DNA from: Chloroflexota bacterium
Lineage (GTDB): Bacteria > Chloroflexota > Dehalococcoidia > SM23-28-2 > RBG-16-64-32
Direction: 5' to 3'
NCBI GenBank assembly: GCA_022560365.1
Contig: JADFTG010000017.1
Span: 1 to 10,696 of the forward strand
DNA: 10,696 nt
Part shown: positions 1 through 7,080 of the stretch, in pieces
How positions within the stretch are numbered: position 1 is the stretch's first letter
How the letters are laid out: each line of letters begins with the position of its first letter
Notes under the pieces: generated by a model
The model's input: the letters and a program-made list of their open reading frames with translations, nothing else
Told to the model about the DNA's origin: nothing
Database searches by the model: none
Position numbers and translations under genes: made by a program

Positions 1-107
1 ACTGCGACGGCCTCGATCCAGTGGACGCAATCCTGCTGCTGCGCTTCGACGCCGGCCTGCCGGTCCAGGCGCCGGCCGGCTGCCCCGGCCTGGGCGAACT
101 GGTCTAG
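1..107 (+). CDS. C-terminal fragment of a dockerin-like repeat protein
   Basis: Only the last 34 codons are present, read from base 3 to a TAG at 105-107. The peptide contains DGLDPVDAILLLRFDAGLP followed by a short tail with GCPGLGELV. The spaced Asp residues, the hydrophobic ILLLR helix and the AGLP turn match the end of a type I dockerin-like calcium-binding repeat. In Chloroflexota such repeats commonly close large secreted proteins with a Cys pair (here Cys in CDG and Cys in GCP). The parent protein is therefore probably exported, but its main domain lies outside the window and cannot be named. The gene converges on the crotonase gene: both stop codons share the CTAG at 104-107. Reading frame and motif are seen directly; the family call is by resemblance. 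Confidence 0.7.
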   Translation, partial: CDGLDPVDAILLLRFDAGLPVQAPAGCPGLGELV

Positions 108-871
108 GCGCGGCCTTCCTTTTCCAGCCGGGCCTTGCGCTGCGCCATGAGTCGCGTGTAAAGGAGTATGTCCTGGTCGCTATAGGCCGCCTCGCCCATC
201 TCCGATCCCCGCTTGAGCGCCTTCATGGTCGCCTTCGTCAAGGCGACCGGTAGCGCCGGGTTCGAAATGATCGCATCCGCCAGCGCGCGGGCCTTCGCCT
301 CGACACCGTCGTCCGGCTCGAGGTGCGTCACGAGACCGTACTCGTAGGCGCGCCTGGCGTCGAAGCGCTCACAGGTGATCGTCAGCTCCAGGGCACGGGC
401 GTGGCCCATCTCCCGGGCCAGCCTCGGCAGGGCGTTCCAGCCGAGCGGCAGGCCCAGCTCCACCTCCGGGATCGAGAACCACGTACTCTCACCGGCGACG
501 CGCAGGTCGCAGCAGACCGCCAGGACGAGGCCGCCGCCGATCGCGAACCCCCGCACAGCGGCGATCGTCACCTGGCCCAGGTTCTCGATGTCGCCGGACG
601 TGCGGCTGCCTACTCCCGAGACGTGGCGCACCTCAAGCTCGTTTGGCGATCCGGGATCGCCCCATTCGCTGGTGTCGGCGCCGGCGGAGAAGACCTCCCC
701 CTCGCCGCTGAAGATCACGACGCGCGTGTCGGTGTCGTCGCGCAGCTTGTGGCAGAGATCCTGCAGGTCCGCGTGCATCTGCCGGTTGATCGCGTTGCGC
801 TTTTCGGGCCGGTTCAGGCGAACAGTCAGGAGAGCGCCGTCCCGGCCCAGTTTGATCGTCTCGTAGTCCAT
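104..871 (-). CDS. Enoyl-CoA hydratase/isomerase family protein (crotonase fold)
   Basis: This 255-residue protein has the usual crotonase length. The oxyanion-hole segments are FSAGAD (61-66) and AIGGG (110-114), and the family block from CDLRVAG (121-127) to PEVELGLP (135-142) follows. It would act in the cytoplasm on a CoA thioester. Of the two acids used by classical hydratases, the second is present (Glu136 in PEV), but the position of the first, normally in GGGxE, is Val116. Simple water addition is therefore doubtful, and an isomerase or other crotonase reaction is possible. The ATG at 871 is chosen because GGAGG lies 5 bases upstream; the longer open frame to 1018 would overlap the MFS gene and reads as Arg-rich noise. 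It is the last gene of the minus-strand operon, 28 bases after the MFS gene. Substrate is unknown. Confidence 0.9.
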   Translation of the reverse strand: MDYETIKLGRDGALLTVRLNRPEKRNAINRQMHADLQDLCHKLRDDTDTRVVIFSGEGEVFSAGADTSEWGDPGSPNELEVRHVSGVGSRTSGDIENLGQVTIAAVRGFAIGGGLVLAVCCDLRVAGESTWFSIPEVELGLPLGWNALPRLAREMGHARALELTITCERFDARRAYEYGLVTHLEPDDGVEAKARALADAIISNPALPVALTKATMKALKRGSEMGEAAYSDQDILLYTRLMAQRKARLEKEGRA

Positions 872-876
872 GTCTG

Positions 877-881
877 CCTCC
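877..881 (-). promoter_or_regulatory. Shine-Dalgarno site of the crotonase gene
   Basis: Minus-strand GGAGG stands 5 bases before the ATG at 871. It decides this start over the longer upstream reading frame. Confidence 0.75.
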
Positions 882-899
882 GGCGCACAGTCTACACCG

Positions 900-2168
900 C
901 TACGGCTCAGAGGGCGCTGGCGACGGCGCCCTCTCGTCGATCGGGGTCGAACGCGTCGAGCGCACTGCGGGCAGAAGCGCGATCGCGCCGCCGAGGATCG
1001 TGCCCGCGCAGCCGACAAGGAGCGCCGCGCGCAGGCCCGCCAGTTCGCCGATGACGCCGCCGGCGAGCGAGCCGACCAGCATCGCCGCCAGCGAAGCCTG
1101 CCGCAGAGCGGCGTTGACGCGGCCGAGGAGCCGCTCCGGCGTCACCGCCTGGCGGATCGTCATCTCGTTGACATCGGCGGCGGTCCAAAAGCCGTCACCT
1201 AGTTGTTGACCGATGAGGAACGCGCCGGCGACGATCGAGGCGTCCTGTGCCACGGGGAGAAACAGCATGAACGCGCCGAGCGCCATCCGGCCGAGAGCGA
1301 TCGTCGGGCCGGCACCGATCCGGCGAGCGGAGCGTCCCGCGGACAGAGACCCGATCAGCGAGCTGACCCCGCCGACGGCGAAGATGAAGCCAAGCACACC
1401 AGGTTCGAAGCCCAGCTCCTTCGTGACGAAGAGCATGTAGACCGCGCCGTAGACGCTGAACGAGAACGACACCATGACCTCGCTCGCGCCGAGGACGCGC
1501 AGCACAGAGTGCTGCCTGATCGTGCGCAGGCCCTCCGAGACCTCGGCGCGAAGACCGGGGCGCTCCTCCAGCCGTTCGATCGGCTTCTCCGGTTTGCGAA
1601 TGAAGAGCGTGAAGACGGAGGAGATCAGGAACGAGAAGGCGTCGACGAGCACGGCGATCGGCGCGGTCAGCGCCTGAACGAGCAGGCCGGCTGCGCTGAA
1701 GGCGCCGATCTCAGCGATCGAGTTCGACGCCGCAACCTTTGAGTTGCCTTCGAGGAGCTGCTCCTTTGGCAGGAGCGACGGCACGTAGGCGAAATATGCG
1801 ACGTCGGAGAAGATCGTGAGCGCGCCCGTGCCGACCGCGACGGCGTAGAGGTGGCCCATCGTCAGCGCGTCGAAGGCGTACGCCAGCGGCACGGTCAGGA
1901 GCAGCGCCGCCCGGCCGACGTCTGTCGCGATGAGGATCGGGCGACGGTGCAACCGGTCGACCCAAACGCCGGCGAGGAACCCGAACGCCAGCCCGGGCAC
2001 AATGTCGGCCGCGGCGAGCAGTCCGACTTCGAGCGCGCCAGCGTCGAGCACGAGCACGGCCGCGAAGATCAGTGAGGTGCGTCCGATCAGCGACCCGAAG
2101 ATCGAGATCGTCTCGCCGATCCAGAGCTTCAGGAAGTCGTCGTTGGCCCAGATGCCGGTGCGCTTCAT
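900..2168 (-). CDS. MFS exporter of the macrolide-efflux (DHA3/MFS_3) type
   Basis: A 422-residue integral membrane protein with about 12 hydrophobic segments. The N-terminus FLKLWIGETISIFGSLIGR and the loop 2-3 motif GVWVDRLHRRP (67-77, motif A with Asp71 and Arg72) are typical of the MefA-like / MFS_3 group of proton-driven exporters. A degenerate copy of motif A, SAGRSARRIG, occurs in the second half, and a short Pro/Ser-rich cytoplasmic tail ends the protein. Its ATG overlaps the methyltransferase TGA by 4 bases (ATGA at 2165-2168), and there is no Shine-Dalgarno sequence, so translation is probably coupled. The family has drug exporters and siderophore exporters, so the substrate cannot be read from sequence. 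The neighbouring ABC exporter and amino-sugar methyltransferase favour a drug or secondary metabolite (inference). Confidence 0.9.
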   Translation of the reverse strand: MKRTGIWANDDFLKLWIGETISIFGSLIGRTSLIFAAVLVLDAGALEVGLLAAADIVPGLAFGFLAGVWVDRLHRRPILIATDVGRAALLLTVPLAYAFDALTMGHLYAVAVGTGALTIFSDVAYFAYVPSLLPKEQLLEGNSKVAASNSIAEIGAFSAAGLLVQALTAPIAVLVDAFSFLISSVFTLFIRKPEKPIERLEERPGLRAEVSEGLRTIRQHSVLRVLGASEVMVSFSFSVYGAVYMLFVTKELGFEPGVLGFIFAVGGVSSLIGSLSAGRSARRIGAGPTIALGRMALGAFMLFLPVAQDASIVAGAFLIGQQLGDGFWTAADVNEMTIRQAVTPERLLGRVNAALRQASLAAMLVGSLAGGVIGELAGLRAALLVGCAGTILGGAIALLPAVRSTRSTPIDERAPSPAPSEP

Positions 2169-2896
2169 GATGGATCAAGCGTGGCTACGTCGGCACGGCG
2201 ACCGATGAACAGTCCGCGACCGTTAAGGCCTACGGGATCGTGCTCCAGCGAAAGTCCGCCCGCGTCAGACGTCTTAGCGTAATCGTCCGCGCAGAATGCC
2301 CCGAGCGTGCGCTTCTCTCGAACGTGCTCGACGACACCCTCGCTGATCAGGAGATAGTGGCTATCCTGATGCCAGTAATCACCCTCCAGCTGCGTGCTCT
2401 CAACGCATACTAGCGTCCCCTGCTCGTCGTCAACGCGCTGCAGCCAGGGCGGGGTTGGCGCGGGATTTGTCGGTGGTTCGTCCCACGGCTCAATTATCAA
2501 GAGCCCACCGTCGTTGAGATGACGCGTCATGGCGCCCACTGCTGTCCCTAACCTGGCGCGCGTCGGAAGACAGGCGATCGCCGAGAACAGACAGGTCACA
2601 ACGTCAAACGATCGGCCCAGGTCGAACCCGCTCATGTCCTCGACGTGCAGCGGCACGTCCGGAAGCCGCCTCCGGGCGGCAGTTAGCATCTCTGGCGAAC
2701 TGTCGAGGCCCTCGACCGAATACCATCGCCGCAGCGCCTCCAGATGCCGCCCCGTACCGCAGGCCACGTCAAGCAGCGATTGCGCTCGCGGCGACCTGGA
2801 CTCGATGATCAAGCGAAGCTTCAAAGCCTCAGCGGCGTAGTCCTTCGCCGCGAAGAGACGGTCGTACAGATCCGACCGCCAGGCGCCCGGTGACAT
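2165..2896 (-). CDS. SAM-dependent methyltransferase, TylM1/DesVI-like
   Basis: A 243-residue class I methyltransferase. SAM-binding motif I is LLDVACGTGR (41-50), the ribose-binding acid is Asp65 in VEGLD, and EDMSGFDL (86-93) is the motif III region. The start (YDRLFAAKDYAAEA), the middle (VTCLFSAIACL, IIEPW) and the ending GRGLFIG (226-232) resemble the N-methyltransferases of antibiotic amino sugars (TylM1, DesVI), which dimethylate a sugar 3-amino group on a dTDP-sugar. That resemblance is recalled, not computed; another small-molecule N-methyltransferase remains possible. The ATG at 2896 is used because the upstream frame runs through the permease gene and is not protein-like. It overlaps the MFS gene by 4 bases. 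Codon use differs from its neighbours: 17 of the last 40 sense codons end in A or T, against 4 of the first 40 in typA, which suggests separate ancestry. Confidence 0.85.
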   Translation of the reverse strand: MSPGAWRSDLYDRLFAAKDYAAEALKLRLIIESRSPRAQSLLDVACGTGRHLEALRRWYSVEGLDSSPEMLTAARRRLPDVPLHVEDMSGFDLGRSFDVVTCLFSAIACLPTRARLGTAVGAMTRHLNDGGLLIIEPWDEPPTNPAPTPPWLQRVDDEQGTLVCVESTQLEGDYWHQDSHYLLISEGVVEHVREKRTLGAFCADDYAKTSDAGGLSLEHDPVGLNGRGLFIGRRADVATLDPS

Positions 2897-2915
2897 CCGC
2901 CCTAGCCCTGCCTCT

Positions 2916-3755
2916 TCAACTTCCCGGTGCGCTTCGCCCAGCGCTCCGCCACCGCGAACACAAAGACGGAAAACGGCACCACAGAGCGCCAAAGAGCGCG
3001 AGGATCGCCAGCGTCTCGGCCAGCGCGCCCACGCCCTCGCCTTCGATGATCGCCCCACGGATGCCGTCGAGGATGTAGGTGGCGGGCGAAGCGTATGACA
3101 AGATCTGCAACCAGCCGGGCAGCACTTCGACGCTGTAGTAGACGCCGGAGATCAGCAGGACGACCGCCTGCACCATGAACGACATCTGCGTGCCGCGCTC
3201 CGGATAGAGCAGCGGCAGCACGCCGGCGAGGATGCCCAGCCCGGCGATGCTGACGCTACCGACGGCCATGACGGCGACCGCGGCCAGCCAGTCTGCCTGG
3301 GAGAAGTCGACGGCGAAGAACGGCAGAGCGATGGCGAAGATGAGGAGCGTGCGCACTATCGCGTGCAGCACGCCGAAGACGGACATGCCGACCAGGTGCA
3401 CCCAGCGAGGTACCGGCGCCATGAGCGTATGCTCGATCGTCCCTTCCCAGCGCTCCCAGGTGATGACAAGGCTGATGTCGTCGAGGACGGCCGAGAGGTA
3501 GGCCCAGACGAGCGTGCCCAGGAGGAGGAAGAGGACGAGATCGTTGGCATCGCGGGCGCCGGCGATCCCGGCCTGCTCCACCTCCCTGGCGATGAACGTG
3601 ATCGCCAGCGTGTTGACCACGCCGTAGACCAGCCACACCAGCTCCCAGGCCCAGTAGCGCTTCCAGAGGTTCGTCTGCCGCTCCACGAACGCCCAGGCCA
3701 GGATTACCGGCCCGGTCGAGCGCGAAGCGGCCATCGGATTCGTGAAGCTAGCCAT
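2916..3755 (-). CDS. ABC-2 type transporter permease, apparently frameshifted near its C-terminus
   Basis: As sequenced this is 279 residues: the membrane half of an ABC-2 (DrrB-like) exporter, with five clear membrane segments and the loop WERWEGTIEHTLMAPV after the second, which fits the family coupling region. From residue 260 the frame turns into CRFPSLCSRWRSAG and so on, which is unlike a permease. Adding one G to the GG at 2979-2980 moves the reading to a hydrophobic stretch and then AERWAKRTGKLKRQG, a natural basic C-terminus of about 284 residues stopping with TAG at 2902-2904. The lost base may be a sequencing error or a real mutation; the real form would lose most of the sixth membrane helix. 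The start overlaps the ATPase gene by 8 bases, with GGAG 9 bases upstream of the ATG. It partners the ATPase directly before it. Confidence 0.85.
   Translation of the reverse strand: MASFTNPMAASRSTGPVILAWAFVERQTNLWKRYWAWELVWLVYGVVNTLAITFIAREVEQAGIAGARDANDLVLFLLLGTLVWAYLSAVLDDISLVITWERWEGTIEHTLMAPVPRWVHLVGMSVFGVLHAIVRTLLIFAIALPFFAVDFSQADWLAAVAVMAVGSVSIAGLGILAGVLPLLYPERGTQMSFMVQAVVLLISGVYYSVEVLPGWLQILSYASPATYILDGIRGAIIEGEGVGALAETLAILALFGALWCRFPSLCSRWRSAGRSAPGS
2979..2980 (-). other. Likely one-base deletion in a G run of the permease gene
   Basis: The minus strand reads CTGTGGTGCCG here. With three G in place of two, the frame continues Leu-Trp-Val-Pro-Phe into a hydrophobic helix and a basic tail, and ends 5 bases before the methyltransferase ATG, matching the tight spacing elsewhere in the operon. 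Confidence 0.75.
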
Positions 3756-4659
3756 GGGCCGCCATCTCCGCCGGCGCTTCGTCCTCTTCGAGGTCGTGGC
3801 CGGTCAGCTCCATGAAGACGTCTTCCATGTCGATCTCCTCCACTGGACGGCCGCGCGCAACCCGCTCGCGCAACTCGAGCGGCGTCCCGCTGGCGACTAT
3901 GCGTCCGCCGGCGATGAACGAGATGCGGTCGCAGAGGATCTCCGCTTCCTCCATGTCGTGGGTCGTCAGGAGGATCGTCACGTCGTGGTCGCGTTGGACA
4001 TCGCGAATGAAGCGCTGGACGTCGCGCCGCGAGCGCGGGTCGAGGCCGGTCGTTGGCTCGTCCAGCAACATCATGACCGGCGACGTGAGGAATGAGCGCG
4101 CGACCGCCACCTTCTGCTGCTGGCCACGAGAGAGGTGGTTCATCGGCTCGCTCGCCATCTCCTCCTTGAAGCCGAGGCGACGCAGCACTTCCGGCACCAG
4201 CACCCGGATCTCGCCGGGAGAGAGGCCGTAGATGCGCCCGAAGAAGAGCAGGTTCTCGTACGACGACATGTTGCGAAAGAACGAAGGGTCGGCCGACACG
4301 CGGTTGATCAGCGCGCGCACGGAGCCCGATGCTTTGACGACGTCGTGGCCAAACACCTCGACGCTGCCGCTGTCGGGCAGGAGCAGCGTGCTGAGGACGC
4401 GCACCAGCGTCGACTTGCCGGAGCCGTTGGCGCCGATGAGGCCGAAGACCTCGCCTCGCCGCACCTCGAACGAGACGTCCCGCAGCACGTGCGCCACCGC
4501 CGGCCGGCTCGCGGTCACCGGCAGACACCACGACACGAGCTTGCGGTAGTCGAAACCGCCGCCGAAGTATTTGCTTACGTTGGTCACCTTGAGTGCTTGC
4601 TGTTCCATCTCAGCCTCCCTGCTGGTCTCCGGGCTCGCTGGTTCGAATGATCGGCTCAT
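3748..4659 (-). CDS. ABC transporter ATP-binding protein (drug-export type)
   Basis: With the start used here the protein has 303 residues. Walker A is GANGSGKST (76-84), the signature is LSRGQQQ (176-182), Walker B is VMMLLDE (195-201) and the switch His is His234 in LTTHDMEEAE. It is the cytoplasmic motor of an ABC-2 exporter formed with the next gene. The Q-loop lacks its usual Gln: the segment reads VSADPSFF, a variant also known in an ATPase subgroup of ABC-2 exporters. Two starts are credible. ATG 4659 has GGAGG 6 bases upstream; ATG 4608 (286 residues, starting MEQQALKVTNVSKYF, where family similarity begins) has AGGGAGG 5 bases upstream. A GTG at 4719 is rejected because it lies in the terminator tract. 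It is the first structural gene of the operon, 60 bases after that terminator. Confidence 0.92.
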   Translation of the reverse strand: MSRSFEPASPETSREAEMEQQALKVTNVSKYFGGGFDYRKLVSWCLPVTASRPAVAHVLRDVSFEVRRGEVFGLIGANGSGKSTLVRVLSTLLLPDSGSVEVFGHDVVKASGSVRALINRVSADPSFFRNMSSYENLLFFGRIYGLSPGEIRVLVPEVLRRLGFKEEMASEPMNHLSRGQQQKVAVARSFLTSPVMMLLDEPTTGLDPRSRRDVQRFIRDVQRDHDVTILLTTHDMEEAEILCDRISFIAGGRIVASGTPLELRERVARGRPVEEIDMEDVFMELTGHDLEEDEAPAEMAAHG

Positions 4660-4670
4660 GGCTTGCCTCC
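4614..4670 (-). promoter_or_regulatory. Two alternative ribosome binding sites of the ABC ATPase gene
   Basis: Minus-strand GGAGG (4666-4670) lies 6 bases before ATG 4659, and AGGGAGG (4614-4620) lies 5 bases before the in-frame ATG 4608. Both are well placed, and the 17 residues between them (MSRSFEPASPETSREAE) are polar and outside the family domain. Both starts may be used. Confidence 0.6.
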
Positions 4671-4719
4671 GCTGTGTCAGTGGCACTTGCTGCGTGAATT
4701 CGGCCGTCTTCGGGCACAC

Positions 4720-4751
4720 AAAAAACCCACTACGCCGATGCGGTAGTGGGT
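4720..4751 (-). terminator. Intrinsic terminator in the operon leader
   Basis: A perfect 9-bp inverted repeat, ACCCACTAC (4725-4733) and GTAGTGGGT (4743-4751) with a 9-base loop, is followed on the minus strand by six T (4725-4720). No T run follows on the plus strand, so it works only for leftward transcripts. It lies about 165 bases after the probable transcription start and 60 bases before the ABC ATPase gene, so as drawn it would stop the operon transcript before any structural gene. That placement suggests an attenuator. It could instead simply end a transcript of the 46-codon ORF upstream. Confidence 0.85.
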
Positions 4752-4820
4752 CGAGAATCGTGATCCGCTCAGGCTAAGTTAGGTAGACGCCTCCGAGCTG
4801 AACGCACTCGTCCCACATAC
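4743..4820 (-). promoter_or_regulatory. Candidate antiterminator pairing of an attenuator
   Basis: Minus-strand GTATGTGGG (4820-4812), inside the leader ORF at codons 24-26, can pair with CCCACTAC (4750-4743), the 5' arm of the terminator. This gives 8 base pairs with one bulged T, and the two structures exclude each other. A ribosome covering codons 24-26 would permit the terminator; one halted earlier would leave the segment free and allow readthrough. The pairing was found by eye with no energy calculation. Confidence 0.5.
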
Positions 4821-4889
4821 GCGCACGACACCGAGCAGCGCGGTCGCCGCGCCGTGCGGGTCGCTGAGGATGCCGTTGCATACGCGCAT
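4779..4889 (-). CDS. Putative 36-residue leader peptide
   Basis: A short ORF begins MRVCNGILSD, continues with LLGVVRVCGTS in its middle and ends FSSEAST, stopping with TAA 27 bases before the terminator hairpin. AAAGGAG lies 11 bases before its ATG, a rather long spacing, and the ATG is only about 27 bases from the predicted transcription start. Thirty of its 36 sense codons end in G or C, as in real genes here. There is no run of one amino acid, so an amino-acid starvation sensor is not suggested. Position and overlap with the antiterminator segment suggest that its translation, rather than its product, matters, as in drug-inducible attenuators. A six-codon frame (MKGALV, ATG at 4910) ends directly before its ATG. 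Confidence 0.5.
   Translation of the reverse strand: MRVCNGILSDPHGAATALLGVVRVCGTSAFSSEAST
4816..4888 (-). repeat. Short direct repeat TGCGCGTATG within the leader ORF
   Basis: The 10-mer TGCGCGTATG occurs at 4888-4879 and again at 4825-4816 in the same frame, so Arg-Val-Cys is encoded twice (codons 2-4 and 23-25). The second copy overlaps the antiterminator segment. It may be chance in GC-rich sequence. Confidence 0.5.
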
Positions 4890-4922
4890 CTAAACGAGTG
4901 CTCCTTTCATGGATTCCAGCGC

Positions 4923-4951
4923 AGCGTAACAGCGGCGCAGAAGGCTGTCAA
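4923..4951 (-). promoter_or_regulatory. Sigma70-type promoter of the export operon
   Basis: The minus strand has a perfect -35 box TTGACA (4951-4946), a 17-base spacer and a -10 box TACGCT (4928-4923). Transcription would start near 4916, placing the leader ORF and terminator in the first 200 bases of the transcript. There is no other convincing promoter before the ABC ATPase gene. Confidence 0.7.
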
Positions 4952-4969
4952 CGGAAGTCCGGCACAGCG

Positions 4970-5110
4970 TCACTGCGTGTAGCGCACGTCGGTTACCTCG
5001 CCGTCCACGAGGCTGACGCGCACGTGCGGCTCGCCGCCGCGTATCGCCGTGTCGGAAGACGGAAAGTAGACGTGCAGGACGTCGCCGAAACCTGTCAATC
5101 GTGCCGCCAT
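4970..5110 (-). CDS. Small hypothetical protein (46 residues)
   Basis: An ATG-started frame encodes a peptide that contains GFGDVLHVYFPSSD near its start and HVRVSLVDGEVTDVRYTQ at its end. The alternating hydrophobic and polar pattern looks like a small beta-sheet protein, and most codons end in G or C. No signal peptide or membrane segment is visible, and I recognise no family. No clear ribosome binding site precedes the ATG. It ends 19 bases before the -35 box of the operon promoter and is divergent from typA, whose start is 42 bases away. It may be a genuine small gene or the remnant of a larger one; in-frame reading upstream meets a TAG 8 codons before the ATG. Confidence 0.45.
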   Translation of the reverse strand: MAARLTGFGDVLHVYFPSSDTAIRGGEPHVRVSLVDGEVTDVRYTQ

Positions 5111-5132
5111 CGCTCGTAGGCGGGGCCACCGC

Positions 5133-5138
5133 TACACT
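5133..5138 (+). promoter_or_regulatory. Candidate -10 box of typA
   Basis: TACACT fits the TANNNT form and ends 14 bases before the typA ATG, so the transcript would start about 7 to 10 bases before the gene. No good -35 box is seen, and there is no Shine-Dalgarno sequence before the ATG. Confidence 0.45.
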
Positions 5139-5152
5139 GGTAAGTACCCCCT

Positions 5153-6985
<1,833 letters not shown>

Positions 6986-7080
6986 ATCCGCCGCGAAATC
7001 ACGTAAACACGCAAGGGCGCAGCGCTCCCCCGCCTACCAGACAATGAGGAAACGCGCCGCGCGTGCCGTAAAATAGAGGC
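6986..7080 (+). other. Intergenic gap between typA and pdxT
   Basis: No convincing hairpin with a T run follows typA. The only feature I can support is the TAAAAT box at 7069-7074 that serves pdxT. Confidence 0.5.
7069..7074 (+). promoter_or_regulatory. Candidate -10 box giving a leaderless pdxT transcript
   Basis: TAAAAT, close to the consensus TATAAT, ends 6 bases before the GTG at 7081. Transcription would start on or next to the start codon. The AGAGG just after the box lies one base from the GTG, too close to act as a Shine-Dalgarno site. No clear -35 box is seen. Confidence 0.6.

Noticed and set aside
872..1018. N-terminal extension of the crotonase to 1018
   Set aside because: Arg-rich, overlaps the MFS gene, and GGAGG is placed for the ATG at 871.
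323..1054. 243-codon plus-strand open frame opposite the crotonase and MFS genes
   Set aside because: Antisense shadow of GC-rich genes; no recognisable motif, and the opposite strand has full family motifs.
2897..3058. N-terminal extension of the methyltransferase to 3058
   Set aside because: It is the permease gene in another frame; the methyltransferase domain begins after the ATG at 2896. Part of it is useful only as evidence that the frames were disturbed.
4660..4719. GTG start of the ABC ATPase at 4719
   Set aside because: Lies in the terminator T tract and has no ribosome binding site, while two better starts follow.
4898..5119. 73-codon plus-strand ORF in the same gap
   Set aside because: Antisense to the leader start and promoter; no motif, and no -10 or ribosome binding site seen.
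4890..5129. 79-codon minus-strand ORF across the typA-operon gap
   Set aside because: Arg-rich low-quality peptide crossing the operon promoter; the 46-codon frame on the same strand looks more protein-like.
7015..7035. GGGCGCAGCGCTCCC hairpin-like sequence after typA as a terminator
   Set aside because: Short imperfect stem around AGCGCT with no T run on either strand.
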